From contig NW_023601433.1 in assembly GCF_014898055.3 (NCBI RefSeq), positions 23,177,641-23,241,640 on the forward strand: a stretch of DNA of 64,000 nucleotides. The letters are read 5' to 3'. Numbering within the stretch: position 1 is the stretch's first letter; each line of letters opens with the position of its first letter. Origin of the DNA: Talpa occidentalis. Its lineage: Eukaryota > Chordata > Mammalia > Eulipotyphla > Talpidae. Below, in pieces: positions 11,886-25,953 of this stretch. Made by a program: the position numbers and the translations under genes. The notes under the pieces were generated by a model. That model was not told where the DNA came from. It saw nothing but the letters and a program-made list of their open reading frames with translations, and did no database searches.

Positions 11886-12710
11886 TTTAGGCTCGTTCCC
11901 AACTTTGAGAAGTGATATCACCCAGACAACCTCTGATAAAATCATCTTTGAAATCTCAATCGGTCTATTCCAGTCTGCTCCTGGCTGTGGCATCAAGAAT
12001 GTATTTCTGAGATTCTCAGTATAGTCAAGCTTTCCTGCTGTGGGGCAGGGATTCTAAAAGCGTAGTCCCCTAATCCTAGGAGACCATTTCTGGTGATCTA
12101 CAAGATCCAACTCTTAATAAATATTTAAGATGTTATTTAGGTTTTTTCACTCTTATTGTTTTGTGACACCACAAAACCAAACGGGAGTTTTCCAATGGAT
12201 GCATAGACCGTGATTGCAAAACAGAATGCTGGCAGAACCAGGTAGGGAAATTCAGCTTTTTTCTATTAAGCCAGACATTAAAGAGATTGAAAAAAAGCAT
12301 ACTTTTAAAAAATAATGTTACTCATCACTACTTTTTGCGTTAAAATAGTTATTTTCATAAACATTAACTAGTAACAACACTTGTCATTTAAATTGAATTA
12401 ATATATGTCTAAAATTTCTCTAATTTTTTATTTCTAGTATAATAAATATTGATAGCTATAGACATGTAATCATCTTTGAGTTTTCAATGATTCGAAAAAG
12501 TAGACAATACGTTATAGAACCAAAAAGTGTGAGAACTGACGCACTGTACTTTTCACATAAAAATATAAATGAAAAAAAAAAATGGAAGCTTGTCAATAAT
12601 AGTCCTGGATATTGATATTCCACGTGATGTTTGTTGCCCTACTTCAGCAACATCATCTCCTCCTATCTCTTCACCACTTTTGGGTTTTTTGCGAAATCTT
12701 CTTGCTCATC
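11886..12710. other. AT-rich intergenic stretch, nothing recognised
   Basis: This lies between the L2 relic and the antisense L1. There is no exon or nameable repeat. A T-rich tract at the right end begins the L1 tail. Confidence 0.4.
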
Positions 12711-13490
12711 TTTTTTTTTTTTTTATTTTTTTTGTTCTTCTCATTCCATTTTTTTTTAAATAATAAATTTTATTTTTATATTCCCCATACAATTGCAACC
12801 CCCCCTTTCTGATGCCAATCCCTCCCCTCCCGCCCCCCACCCCCCCAAAAAGTGTTTCTGTTTCATAGTTTTTTGTGTGGTTCTGATTTTCACTTTCTTA
12901 TAGTTATTCATTTTCCTGGTCCCATATTTAAGTTTTCTAGATTCCTGCTATGAGTGAGACCATCTGGTATTTTTCTTTTTCTTTTTGGCTTATTTCGCTG
13001 AGCATAATCCCTTCCAGCACCATCCATGTTGCTGCAAATTGCATGTGTTTATCTTTTTTGAATGCTGAGTAATATTCCATGGTGTATATGTACCACATCT
13101 TCTTGATCCGGTCATCTATTTTTGGGCATTTGGGTTATTTCCAAAGCTTAGCTATTGTTAACAGTGCTGCTAAAAAACATAGGGGTGCAGGTGTTCTTTG
13201 GAATTGATGTTTCTGTGTCCTTTGGGTAAATACCTAGGAGTGGAAATGCTGGATCATATGGAAGCTCTATGTTTAGTAGGTCCAGAAATCTCCACACAGC
13301 TCTCCATAGTGGTTGGACCAGTTTGCAGTCCCACCAACAGTGCAGAAGAGTTCCTTTTTCTCCACACCCTCGCCAACATTTGTTGTTGCTAGTTTTTTTC
13401 TTAATATGTGCCATTCTCACTGGTGTAAGATGGTATCTAATGGTAGTTTTGATTTTCATTAACCTGATTACAAGTGATGTTGAACATTTT
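12711..13490 (-). mobile_element. 5'-truncated L1, minus strand
   Basis: On the minus strand this encodes the ORF2 C-terminal region: MAHIKK, the Cys-rich [19 protein letters not shown] segment, and LLGIYPKDT. It runs into a short 3' UTR with a G-rich stretch and ends in poly(A), seen as poly(T) from 12711. It belongs to the same family as the plus-strand copies at 32240 and 50684. The 5' truncation abuts the inner edge of the right inverted-repeat arm. Confidence 0.9.
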
Positions 13491-13513
13491 AGAAAACAGG
13501 TGCCATCTTGTGG

Positions 13514-14430
13514 TCTCCTTTCAACCATGATCTTATGGAAAACCAATATTCAAAATCTATTTCTCCTTTAAGAGATTATATAGATTTTTTTTTTTTTTTT
13601 TAAATAGAGGCATGTTTTTATTTATTTATTTATTTGTTTGTTTTTGTTTTGTTTATACATGCACTGGGTACAGTCAGAAGCGTGGGAGGGTGAGAGAATT
13701 CACCAGAGCCAGAGCGGGGAGCAGAGCAGGCAGAAGGACCGAAGTACACTGCTGAGGGGAGCAGCGGGCGGCAGGAGAGGTCTGCGCGCCATGTGGGACC
13801 CTCCTCAGGTGGCCGGGGAGCAGCCGGGGATCGAACCGGCGCTGCAGAGGCCGCGGGCAGCTTCGTAACCCAGCGCTCAACCGCTGCGCCACCGGGGAGG
13901 CCCTCCTTTAAGAGATTATAAAAGATATTCCCATAAACTCTTAGACAGAGTAGTCTTATAATCTGGAGATTTTATGAAAAATACTTTTTCTACTTACATT
14001 AAAAACATAATGTCTATTAATGCAAAGAGATTGCAACCATGGGAAAATGCCAGGCAAATTTCCTTATAATAGGAACTGTACATCATCCGACATTCCTAAG
14101 TCCAGTTAAAAGCATACTCAAAGAGGCTTTTCTTTGACTGAGTCATTCTCTTCCTAGAGAGAGGTCTGTCCATTTGGCCTTGGTACCATTTCTATTGCAA
14201 GGAATTTGTCTGTTTCATCCACTGTGCACAATTTGTTGGCATGTCATTTTTCAGAGTAATTTCTTATAATTCTTTTAAATTTCAGAATGATCCATGGTAA
14301 TCTTTCATTTTTGATTTTAGTCATTTGGATTGCAATGATTTTCTCTATTTATCAAGTCTCCAATTTATGCACGTCCATTGTAATTTTCATTATTTTCTTC
14401 TGCTCTGGAATTTTGAAAACATATTTTGAG
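13514..14430 (-). repeat. Right arm of the large inverted repeat
   Basis: This is the reverse complement of 1-577, interrupted by a SINE plus its target-site duplication (13581-13920). Removing those 340 bases leaves 577 bases, the same length as the visible left arm. The arms are about 12.9 kb apart and enclose the RAB18-like exon and its CpG island. Confidence 0.8.
13581..13902 (-). mobile_element. Young SINE with perfect target-site duplication
   Basis: A complete SINE lies on the minus strand. A perfect 18-bp direct repeat flanks it (13563-13580 and 13903-13920, CTCCTTTAAGAGATTATA). The perfect duplication and near-consensus sequence indicate a fairly recent insertion. The left inverted-repeat arm lacks it, so it arrived after the arms separated. 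Confidence 0.95.
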
Positions 14431-14620
14431 ACTACAATCTCCTCACATTTTAGGATTGTCCCATAAATCAAACTCTTTGTCACTATGTGGTCACCTGTTT
14501 ATCTGCAATATTTTTTATTCTTCTGAATATCCACTTTTCGTGATTGTAATCTAACTACCTCAACTTTCATGAGTAGCATTTTATTAGTATTCGATTTCCC
14601 TTCACTTTTAAAATGAAAAG

Positions 14621-14877
14621 TGGGGCCTCCCCAGTGGTGCCGCGGGTTGAGCCCTGCACTGTGGAGCTGTCCCCGGCCCCGGCCACCAGCGAGGGTCCCA
14701 CATGGCGCGGCAGACATCTCCTGTCTCGCCCGTTGCTCCCCTCAGCAGTGTATTTCAGCCAGTCTGCCTGTTCTGCTCCCCACTCTGTCTCTGGTGAATC
14801 CTCTCACCCTCCCGCACATCTGGCCTGTACCCCAGTCCTTGAATATAAATAAACAAATATAAAAAAATAAATAAATG
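14621..14877 (+). mobile_element. tRNA-derived SINE, plus strand
   Basis: The SINE reads forward from GGGGCCTCCCC to an AT-rich tail. It is flanked by a 10-bp direct repeat AAATGAAAAG (14611-14620 and 14878-14887). The body is moderately diverged from the consensus seen elsewhere in the window. It lies 435 bases upstream of the chosen PTCHD3 start codon. Confidence 0.9.
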
Positions 14878-15311
14878 AAATGAAAAGCCCCCGCAGTCTT
14901 CACTCTGGGCTTCTCTAGCCTCCTTCTCCCTTTCTGTCCCGGCCTCTGCTTCTCTCTGCAGATATATCAACACCCCCCGCCAGGCTACAGGAGGGAACAC
15001 CAGGACTGATAACAGTGTAGCAAATGCAGGCCCCTCAGGTGGGGGATCCTAAGGGCAAGCGCAGACCCGCCTGGAAACCACTTCCCCCAACTAGGCCAGT
15101 GGAAAGACCCCGCTCTCCAGCAAAGTACCCCCCTGGCAGCCCCCCGCCGCATCCCAGCATGCACAGCGGAGGTCAAAGGTCGAGGAGCTGTGACCGTTGG
15201 CACAGCCTCCCTGTGGATTCCTCCCGGAAGCTGCGGGGGGAGGGGACTGGGTGCAACATCCAGTCACTGCTTTCTCTTCTCCTGTTGAACAACTGGTTGG
15301 TCCTTCCGGAA

Positions 15312-16382
15312 ATGGGTGTCCATTCCTCCAAGGTAGCACCCCAAGGGGGGTTCGAGCAAGGGGAGGCTTCAGGGGCTCAGAGGCCAGAGCAGGAGGACTG
15401 GCCCCAGCCAGAGTCTGAGAGCAGAGCAGATCCTGAGGCGGCAACTGGGCCCCAGCAGCTCCCCGCCTCCGCGGGGCAGCCAGAGCAGGTCCTGGAGTCC
15501 AGTGAGGGGCAGGAGCCCGACGAGAGCCAGGCTTCGGGGCCTTCCTCAGACCCACCCTGTCAGCCTTCTGAGAGAGGTGATTCACCGGTCCCAGAAGCCC
15601 AGGGGCAGCAGCCATCCCCTGGGAGGTCCCGCTGCCAGACCAACTGCCTGGAGCAGCCCCTCGCCAGGGGATTCCAGAAGATGGGGCTGGCTGTGGGCTC
15701 GCACCCCTGGCTCTTCCTGCTGGCGCCCCTGGTGCTGACGGCTGTCCTGGGCACCGGTTTGATGTACCTGCCCAGGGAGACGGAAGAGAACCTGGAGGAG
15801 CACTACACCCCTTTGGGCAGCCCAGCCAAGGCCGAGCGGCGCTTTGTGCAGGCACATTTCTCCACCAACGAGCCACACCTCTTCTCCCCGTTGCGGTCCA
15901 GCATGGAGGTCAACTTTGCCTCCATCCTGGTGGTCTCCAACACTACCAATCTGCTGGATCAAGTCATCTTCTCAGAAATTAGTCAACTGGACAAGGCAGT
16001 GCAGATGATGACCGTGCCCCTGGGAGATGGAACCCAGGTCCTCTACCCTCAGGTGTGTGCCAGGTACCAGAGCACCTGCATGCCCTCCAACCCACTCCTG
16101 TTCACCTGGCAGAAGAATAACAACATGGACCTGAAAAGCATCACCTTCGCTATTTACAACACTTCCGCTGCTCCCCTCTACTTGGCCGGCCTCTTGGGAG
16201 GAACCATGCTAGGTCCCGGCTCGGGGATTAGCCGTTTACTCCTGCAAGCCAAGGCCATGCGGTTGCAGTACTACCTGAAGACCGCGGACTCTGTGGACAG
16301 CGCGCACAGCCAGAAGTGGCTGCTCGGGTTCCTGGACCAAATTCATGCCATTGAAAAGCGCCTGACCTTGAAGAACATCCAG
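15312..16382 (+). CDS. PTCHD3: PTCHD3 exon 1 (357 codons)
   Basis: This is the large first coding exon of Patched domain-containing 3, a multi-pass membrane protein of male germ cells and sperm; its substrate is not established. The ATG at 15312 has G at -3 and G at +4. An in-frame ATG at 15024 sits after a stop (15018) but has a poor context, so I chose 15312. Residues 1-130 are a Pro/Glu/Ser/Gln-rich, probably disordered cytoplasmic tail. The first membrane helix is about 133-153 (WLFLLAPLVLTAVLG). A luminal domain with N-glycosylation sequons (SNTTN, YNTS) follows. The exon ends KNIQ in phase 0 before a GT donor at 16383. Joined to exons 2-4 of the right-hand copy it gives 948 residues. 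This exon occurs once, outside the duplicated segment. Confidence 0.93.
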
Positions 16383-17712
<1,330 letters not shown>

Positions 17713-17754
17713 TAAAAAAAACTTTCATTAGTTTTAAAACTTAAAAATATTTGT

Positions 17755-20400
17755 TGTAAGATTTTTAACGTAACACGTGCCATTCTAACCATTTTAAGTG
17801 TACATTTCACTGGCATCAATCACATCCCCACGGCTGCGTACTGTCGTGACTGTTTCCAAATATCTTTCATAACCCAAAGGAGGAACTCTGTGACCAGTGA
17901 GCAGTGGCTCCTGCTGCCCTTCTCTCATCCAGTCCTGATTAACCTTGACTCTATTCTTTCTATGAATTTGCCTTTCTTAGATTTTCATGTCAATGGAATC
18001 ATACATTTTTTTGTGACTGACTTATTTCACTAATCATAATGCTTCCAGGGCTTTTCCTTGTGCACATGTGACATCTTCATTCCACTCGATGGCTCTGTGC
18101 TCCATTGTATGTGTGCTCCACAATTTGGTTACCCACGGTCTTTTGTGGGCACTTGGAATATTTCCTTCTCATGACAATCGTAACACTGCAAGGAACATGG
18201 TGTGCTCATGTTAAGAGTCAGCTATTTGAAGAACCATCACACTGTTTTCCAGAGTCTACACCCTTTTCGATCACACCAGCAGTTGATAGGGGCTCCAGTT
18301 TTTACACACTCTCCCTATAAACCAACACTCATTCTTTTCCCTTTTATCGATTTTACCTGTCTTAGTTGGTGTCAAGTGGTATCTCATTGTGCTGATGATT
18401 CGCATTTCTGTAAATATCTGATCATGTTCATAGTCTTTTCAATTGTTTATTGGCCTCTTGTATATCCTCTTTGGAGAAATGTCTACCCAAGTCCTTTGCC
18501 CTTCTTATAATTGGGTTGTTTGACCTTTTGTTGTTGATTCAAGTTTTTCCTTATCACTTTCAATATTTCAGTTATTAAGCCACTTCTCAGCTATATGACT
18601 TGCTGATATTTTCTTACTCTTTATAGTCTGTCTCTTCACTTTGTTGACAATGGCCTGTAACAATTAACATTTTTTTTTATTTTTTATGATATCCAACATA
18701 TCTAATTTTTTTGGTTCTTGTATTTTTGGTATTATATCTAAGTGTACATTGACAAGTCCAAGGTCATGCACACTGAATCTGTGTTTCCCTCTACAAGTTT
18801 TTATGGTTTTAACTGTTTTATTAAATCAATGATCAATGTCTAATTCAGTTCTGTTTATGGTATTTAGTTAAGGTCCCAGCATCATCCTTGTGTATGTGAC
18901 GATCTAGTTTTCCAAGAACCATTTATTGAAGAGACTTTTCCAGTTTGTTAGACTTACTACACTTGTCAATCAACTGGCTATATTTATGGATTATTTCTGG
19001 ACTCCCAATTCTATACTGTTAGTCTGTATGTTTATTTGTATGCTAGTCACACATTTTTTTTTTTTTAAGATTTATTTATTTTATTTATACCAGCACTGGG
19101 TACAGTCAGAAGCGCAGGAGGGTGAGAGAATTCAACAGAGCCAGATAGGGGAACGGAACAGGCAGACTGACAAAATACACTGCTGAGGGGAGCAGCAGGT
19201 GGCACGAGAGTTCTGCGCACCATGTGCGACCCTCACTCAGCGGCCAGGGATCGAACTGGCTCTGCATAAGCTGCGGGCAGCTTCGCAAGCCAGTGATCAA
19301 CCTCTGTGCCACCGGGGAGGTCCCCACATTGTTTTAATTACAGTAACTTGTTGTAAGTTTTGAAATCTGGAAATCTCAGTCCTGCAATTTTTTCTTCTTT
19401 TTCAAGATTGTTTTGGATATCCTGGGCTCCTTGCAATTTCAAGTGAATTTGAGGGTTGGCTCTTCCATTTCTGAAAAAGATAAAAGGAAATTGCAATTTC
19501 AATAGAAATTGAGTTGAATCAGTAGATTGCTGGGTGATTGACATTTTCACAGTATTAATCCTTCACATCAACTAAGGATGTCTTTCTATTAAATTAGGTT
19601 TTCTTTAGTTTCTTTCACCAGTGTTTTTAATTTTCAGTATACACATCTGTTACCTTCTTGGTCAAATGTATTCTTAAGTATTTTCTTCTTTTAGATACTA
19701 TTTGAATAGAATCACTTTCTTAATTTCCTTTGCAATTGCTCTTTGCATGTAAATAGAAACAGAGCTGATGTTTATAAGTTGTTCTTGTATCTTGTAGCTT
19801 TGTTGAATTTTTTGTAACTAGTAGTTTTCTTGTGGATGCTTTGGAATTTTCATATCTGTGATTATGTAATCTCTGAAACAGGATACTTATATTTCTTACT
19901 TTCCAGCTTGAATTCTTTTTATTCTATTCCTTGACAAATGGCTCTGGCGAGCAATTCCAGCACAATGCTAAATCTGGTCTGCATCTCCATGTTTCACTTG
20001 TTTGTGTTGTATATGTTTGTTGGTTGTTTTTTTAGCTTTTCAGCTCCAGAATTTCTGTTTGGTTCCTTTTAAATTTTTCGATGTATATTATTATTTCATT
20101 CATATATTGCTTTCCTTGTCAGTGTTCTCCTTAAGCATTCTGAGCATATTTAGGACGGTGTTTCTCATAGTATTTGTCTAGTATGCCTTCCTCCTTTCCA
20201 TATTGCAAAACTACTTCCTGGGTTGGAGCACACACAAAGAGGAAAAGGACCAGGAAATTTCTGTCGGCACAGGTGCTGAGTATAGTCGTAATACTTGCCT
20301 TCCTTGGACTTGAATATATGTAACTGATTTTCCTGCTGGTGCCTTTGTAGATTCTTTTGACAATTCTCCCTCCCTCTCTCTGTTATCAATACGACTATCT
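17755..20400 (-). mobile_element. Old L1 (L1M-type), minus strand
   Basis: Plus-strand text follows the antisense of an old L1. It contains the 3' UTR signature (AACACGTGCCATTCTAACC, then ATGAATTTGCC and TTGTGACTGACTTATTTCAC). Then come stretches typical of ORF2 and flanking DNA (CCATTTATTGAAGAGAC, GGATATCCTGGG). A younger SINE interrupts it at 19056-19324. The 5' boundary near 20400 is uncertain. Confidence 0.75.
19056..19324 (-). mobile_element. SINE, diverged, minus strand
   Basis: Same family as the others but with many substitutions and a shortened middle. It is nested in the old antisense L1 and flanked by short ACATT direct repeats. Confidence 0.9.
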
Positions 20401-21279
20401 TATGTTTGTTTAGCTCAGGGATTCAACACATTTGAGCATTGCATATTTTTTGGCTTGGAATGAAATCATTTGGATAACAGTAAGACCTTCCCAAGAGAGT
20501 ATTGCCAAATTGAACACCATTCTATGGCAAGTAGTGGTATATTGATTTTGTAGTCTATTTCATATTTGGCATTTTAGAAATGACAAGTCTTATTTTGCCA
20601 ACTATTAGATCAATTTCTGATAAAATCTGGAAAATCTTTCTCCTCTCAAATATACTTTAATTGTTCTTGTGTTTAATAGACATCGTTATCTTTTAGAAAG
20701 ATGTGTCCTCCTCCCCGAACATACAGTTTTCTAAGTGTAATCATTTTCAATTCAGTCCGATGCTGTCAAGTTATTAGAATGTTCAGAAAATTGGCCATTT
20801 TGCTGTCAGGGATGCCTCAATTTGACTGACCATTGGAATCGTGTGAGGAAAATTTTAGACACAATGATTCTGCAGCGTCATTGTAAACCTACTGAGTGAA
20901 GATCTGTTGATCCCTGGTCATAGGAAATCTAAAGTTGATCATTCTCCAATCATTTTGATAAACTGCTTCTATCAAGTTTCTTGTAGAGTTCTAGAATATC
21001 TGCAAGTGCATTCATCAGTCTCCTACAGTGTCCATTTTCATATCTTTCCTTCACTTACAATTATTAACAGTTGCTTAGAGAACATCAGCACAACTAGTCA
21101 AAGTAAAGTCACTGTAGCCAACAATTTACCTTCCTACATCAGTGTTTAAAAATTTTACATAAAAATGCAGAAACTTGTAAAAGGGTTTGAGACTAAACAT
21201 GTCCTGTGTAGCTCTGACTAATCTTTTTGCATTTGAAGTTTATCTTTGTTATGTTTGTATTGTTTGTATCTTAAATATT
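20401..21279. other. Intron 2 sequence, nothing recognised
   Basis: AT-rich, with short open frames that look like chance. A short frame at 20907-21149 recurs at 39335-39577 only because the whole segment is duplicated. Confidence 0.4.
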
Positions 21280-21295
21280 TATAAGTATTGTTTTC

Positions 21296-21565
21296 TTTTA
21301 AGATTTATTTATGTATGCAAGCTGGGGTACAGGCCAGAGGTGCAGGGATGGTGAGAGGATTCACCAGAGCCAGAGCGGGGAGCAGAGCAGGCAGAAGGAC
21401 CGAAGTACACTGCTGAGGGGAGCAGCGGGCGGCAGGAGAGGTCTGCGCGCCATGTGGGACCCTCCTCTGGTGGCCGGGGAGCAGCCGGGGATCGAACTGG
21501 CGCTGCGGAGGCTTCGGGCAGCTTCGCAACCCAGCGCTCAACTGCTGCGCCACCGGGGAGGCCCC
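21296..21565 (-). mobile_element. Young SINE with 16-bp target-site duplication
   Basis: A complete minus-strand SINE with perfect flanking repeats TATAAGTATTGTTTTC (21280-21295 and 21566-21581). The sequence is close to the family consensus. A (GT)n microsatellite follows at about 21662-21689. Confidence 0.95.
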
Positions 21566-21689
21566 TATAAGTATTGTTTTCAAGAAGTATTGCAAAAGGA
21601 AAATATTAATTACATTCAAATTTATTGTAACCAAGCAATTTACTTTTTCTCTGAAATTCGCGTGTGTGTGTGTGTTTGTGTGTGTGTAT

Positions 21690-22849
<1,160 letters not shown>

Positions 22850-23064
22850 TAAAGCAAATGTGCGGCTACAACTATGTGTGTGTTTGGGAGAAAGTAGATA
22901 ACAGAAAGAGTTTATGATAGATTTAGTAAAAGAACTGTGCTTAGATGACTACAGATCCAAAATAAGGTGTCAGAAATTAAGATAAACATTAAATTGTGTT
23001 TTCAGAACTGCAAAAATTAAGGACCCCAAATGGAAAAGTAAAGAGAATGACATGAGCAGGCAGT

Positions 23065-23191
<127 letters not shown>

Positions 23192-24695
23192 ATGCCGAAA
23201 AGGGAAAATACAACACACTGAAAATGTAAGGGGGAAAAATATATGACCTCTCAATCAAGGGATGCAAATTAAACCAAAACTTAGATGCCTTGTTTTCTTA
23301 TTAGAATAATAAATATTGTGAGACTGAAGCTTTTGGGGTGGTTGTATCTAATGAACACTGTCATCTGCTGCTAGGAGATTATGAATGGGCTCATACTTAG
23401 TCCAATTTTTGTATCAAATCAAAAGGATTCCAAGGGGATTCAAGGTGCATGTCTTTCACCTCTCCATTCTACTTCTAGGAATTTGTCCTAATAATTGAAA
23501 AAATGCTCCAAAAAGTAGAGTAAGTATGTTCATTTCAGTGTGATTGAGAATTGAAAAAATAATTAAAAGCAATCTACCATATCCACATGAGATTGGTGAA
23601 TTCAAACCTAGGAAACCTTTATATTCCCACCAAGAAAGTACTAGGGTTCTTTTTTCTCCTTATCCTAACCAACCTCTGTGGTTTCTGTTAGATACACATG
23701 TAACCCATTCTTACTGGAGTGAGGTGGTACATCCCTCTGCTTTTGATTTGCCTTTCCATGATGATATGTGATGTTGAACATTTCCTTCATGTGCCTGCTG
23801 GCCATCTGTGTGTCGTCTTGGAGAAGTGACTATTTAGCTCTCCTGTGCATTTTTGATTGGCTTGTTTTCATTTGGTTGAGTTGTCTGAGTCCTTTGTAGA
23901 TCTTAGATATTAGCTACTTGGCAGGTGTGTGATGTGCAAATGTATTCTCCCATTCAGTAGGGTGTCAAATGTATTCTCCCATTCAGTAGGGTGTCATTTC
24001 ATTTTGATGAGACATCCTTTCGCTGGGAAGAAGCCTTTTAGCTTGTGCAGTATCATTTGTTTATTTTTGCTTTTGTCTTCTTGAAGTTGGAGTCAAATCC
24101 CCAAAGAAAACCATGAAGCCAATATTATGGCGTATTTTGCCTGGTTCCTTTTATGTATTATATGACTGCAGATCTTACATCCAAACCTTTAATCCACTTT
24201 GAGTTATTTTTTGTGTATGGTAGGAGAGAGTGGTCTAGTTCTTTTTTCTACTTGTGGCTACCCAGTTTTGCAGTACCGTTTGTTGAAGAGAACTTCGTTT
24301 TTCCATTGTGTACTCTTGACTCCTGCTTTGTACATTAACTGTCCATAAAATTATGGGTTTATTTCTGGGCTGTCATTTCTATACCATTGGTCTGTGTGTC
24401 TGTTTTAATTCCAATACGTTTTTTGATCAATATTGCTTTGACTATTTGGGGTCTTTTCTGGCTCTATATAAATTTCAATTAAATTTGCTCTATTTCTTTG
24501 AAAAATTCCATTAGAACTTTGATAGGAATTCCATTTCATCTCTATCTGTCTTACTTTGGAGAAGGTGTACATGTTAACAATATTAATTCTTCCAATCCAT
24601 GAGCGGGGAATATCTTTCTATTTTCTTGCATCTTATTATATTACATTTAGCAATACCTTATCATTTTCATTGAATCGATCATTCACCTCTTAATT

Positions 24696-25140
24696 TTTTT
24701 TTTTACTTTTATTTCTTATTTTTCAATTTTTACATCATTGCTCATTTTTGAACAATATTTGCTTCCCCCAGTCCCTCATGTGCAGTCCCCATTGAGTTTC
24801 CTTCCCCAATGCACTCGTGCACCATCACCTCAGTCCCCAGTGCTCCTCCCTCCCTCTGATCCCTCTCCTTCCTCCTCCCCTGCAGGATGTCTCTGATTTA
24901 TAATATTGTCTTTATTGTGTTGTGTTTTGTGCTGTTATTATTTTTTTACACTGATGTCTTGTTGGGTTCCCCTATATTCCTGCTTTAAGTGAAACCATCC
25001 AATATTATTCTTTTTCCTTCTGGCTCCTTTCACTGAGCTAATTCCTTCTAGATCCATCCATGTTGCTGCAAATGGCATGAGTTTATCTTTTTTGATTGCT
25101 GAGTAATATTCCATTGTGTATATGTGCCACCTCTTCTTAG
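24696..25140 (-). mobile_element. Nested 3'-end L1 with target-site duplication
   Basis: A minus-strand L1 3' end inserted into the older L1. The direct repeat GATCATTCACCTCTT occurs just before it (about 24678) and just after it (about 25139). Its 3' UTR (antisense text around CACTCGTGCACCATCACC) matches the family at the end of the 52415-59460 L1. Confidence 0.85.
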
Positions 25141-25687
25141 ATCATTCACCTCTTTTGTTAGGTTTATTTCTAGGTATTTAATACTTTTTGATGTTATTGT
25201 AAATGAGATTGTTTTCCTGAGGGCTTTCTCTTCTCGTTCATTATTTGCATATAGGAATAAACATAATTTTGCATGTTGATTTTGCGGTCTCTCACTTCCC
25301 TGATAGAATATTTTGTAAAATGTAGTGTTTAGGTTTTACTATATGCATTATCATGTCATCTATAAATAGTGATAGTTTGACTTCTTTGTTTCCAATTTGG
25401 GTTCCTTTTATATCCCTCTCTTGCCTAATAGCTCTAGTACCTCCAATACTACGTTGAACATGGGTGGTGATAGTGCACATCATTGTTGTGTATCTGAAAT
25501 CTTATCCTATTCTCTCCCTGATTATATTACCTGTGGGTGTGGTATAGATGCCTTTAATCTGTGGAGATATGTTCCTTCTACCCCCTTGTACTAAGAGTTT
25601 TTTTCTTACTGAGTCTAGCTAGAAGTTTTCTATCTTATTTTTTCCCTAAGTTCCAGCTACTCATTTCATTGATTTTTTAAATTAAAA

Positions 25688-25953
25688 GACTTTTTTAACA
25701 TTATTTATTTATGCATACAAGGTGGGGAGTACAGGCCAGAGGTATGGGGTGATGAGAGGATTCACCAGAGACAGAGCGGGGAACAGAACAGGCAAACTGA
25801 CTGAAATACACTGCTGAGGGGAACAGCGGGCAAGTCAGGAGATATCTGCTGCAAAATGTGCGCAGCTCCCTGGTCAAGGATCGAACCCGTGGCCCAGTGG
25901 CTGCAGATAACTTCATAGGTTGTGTCTTACCCTTGCACCACCAGGGAGGTCCT
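25688..25953 (-). mobile_element. Older, diverged SINE, minus strand
   Basis: The SINE skeleton (tail, body, tRNA-like head ending CACCAGGGAGGTCC) is clear. The body differs from the young copies, with a CAAGTCAGGAGATATCTGC segment in place of GGCAGGAGAGGTCTGC. It resembles the copy at 29151 and may represent an older subfamily. It is flanked by GACTTTTTTAA direct repeats. Confidence 0.85.

Noticed and set aside
20907..21149. 80-residue frame conserved between both copies
   Set aside because: Identity reflects the 18.3-kb duplicate, not selection. It is AT-rich, with no promoter, splice sites or recognised domain.
23939..23996. 29-bp direct tandem repeat suggestive of a CRISPR-like or regulatory array
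   Set aside because: Only two units, inside an old antisense L1, and copied with the segment at 42360. It is a simple local duplication.
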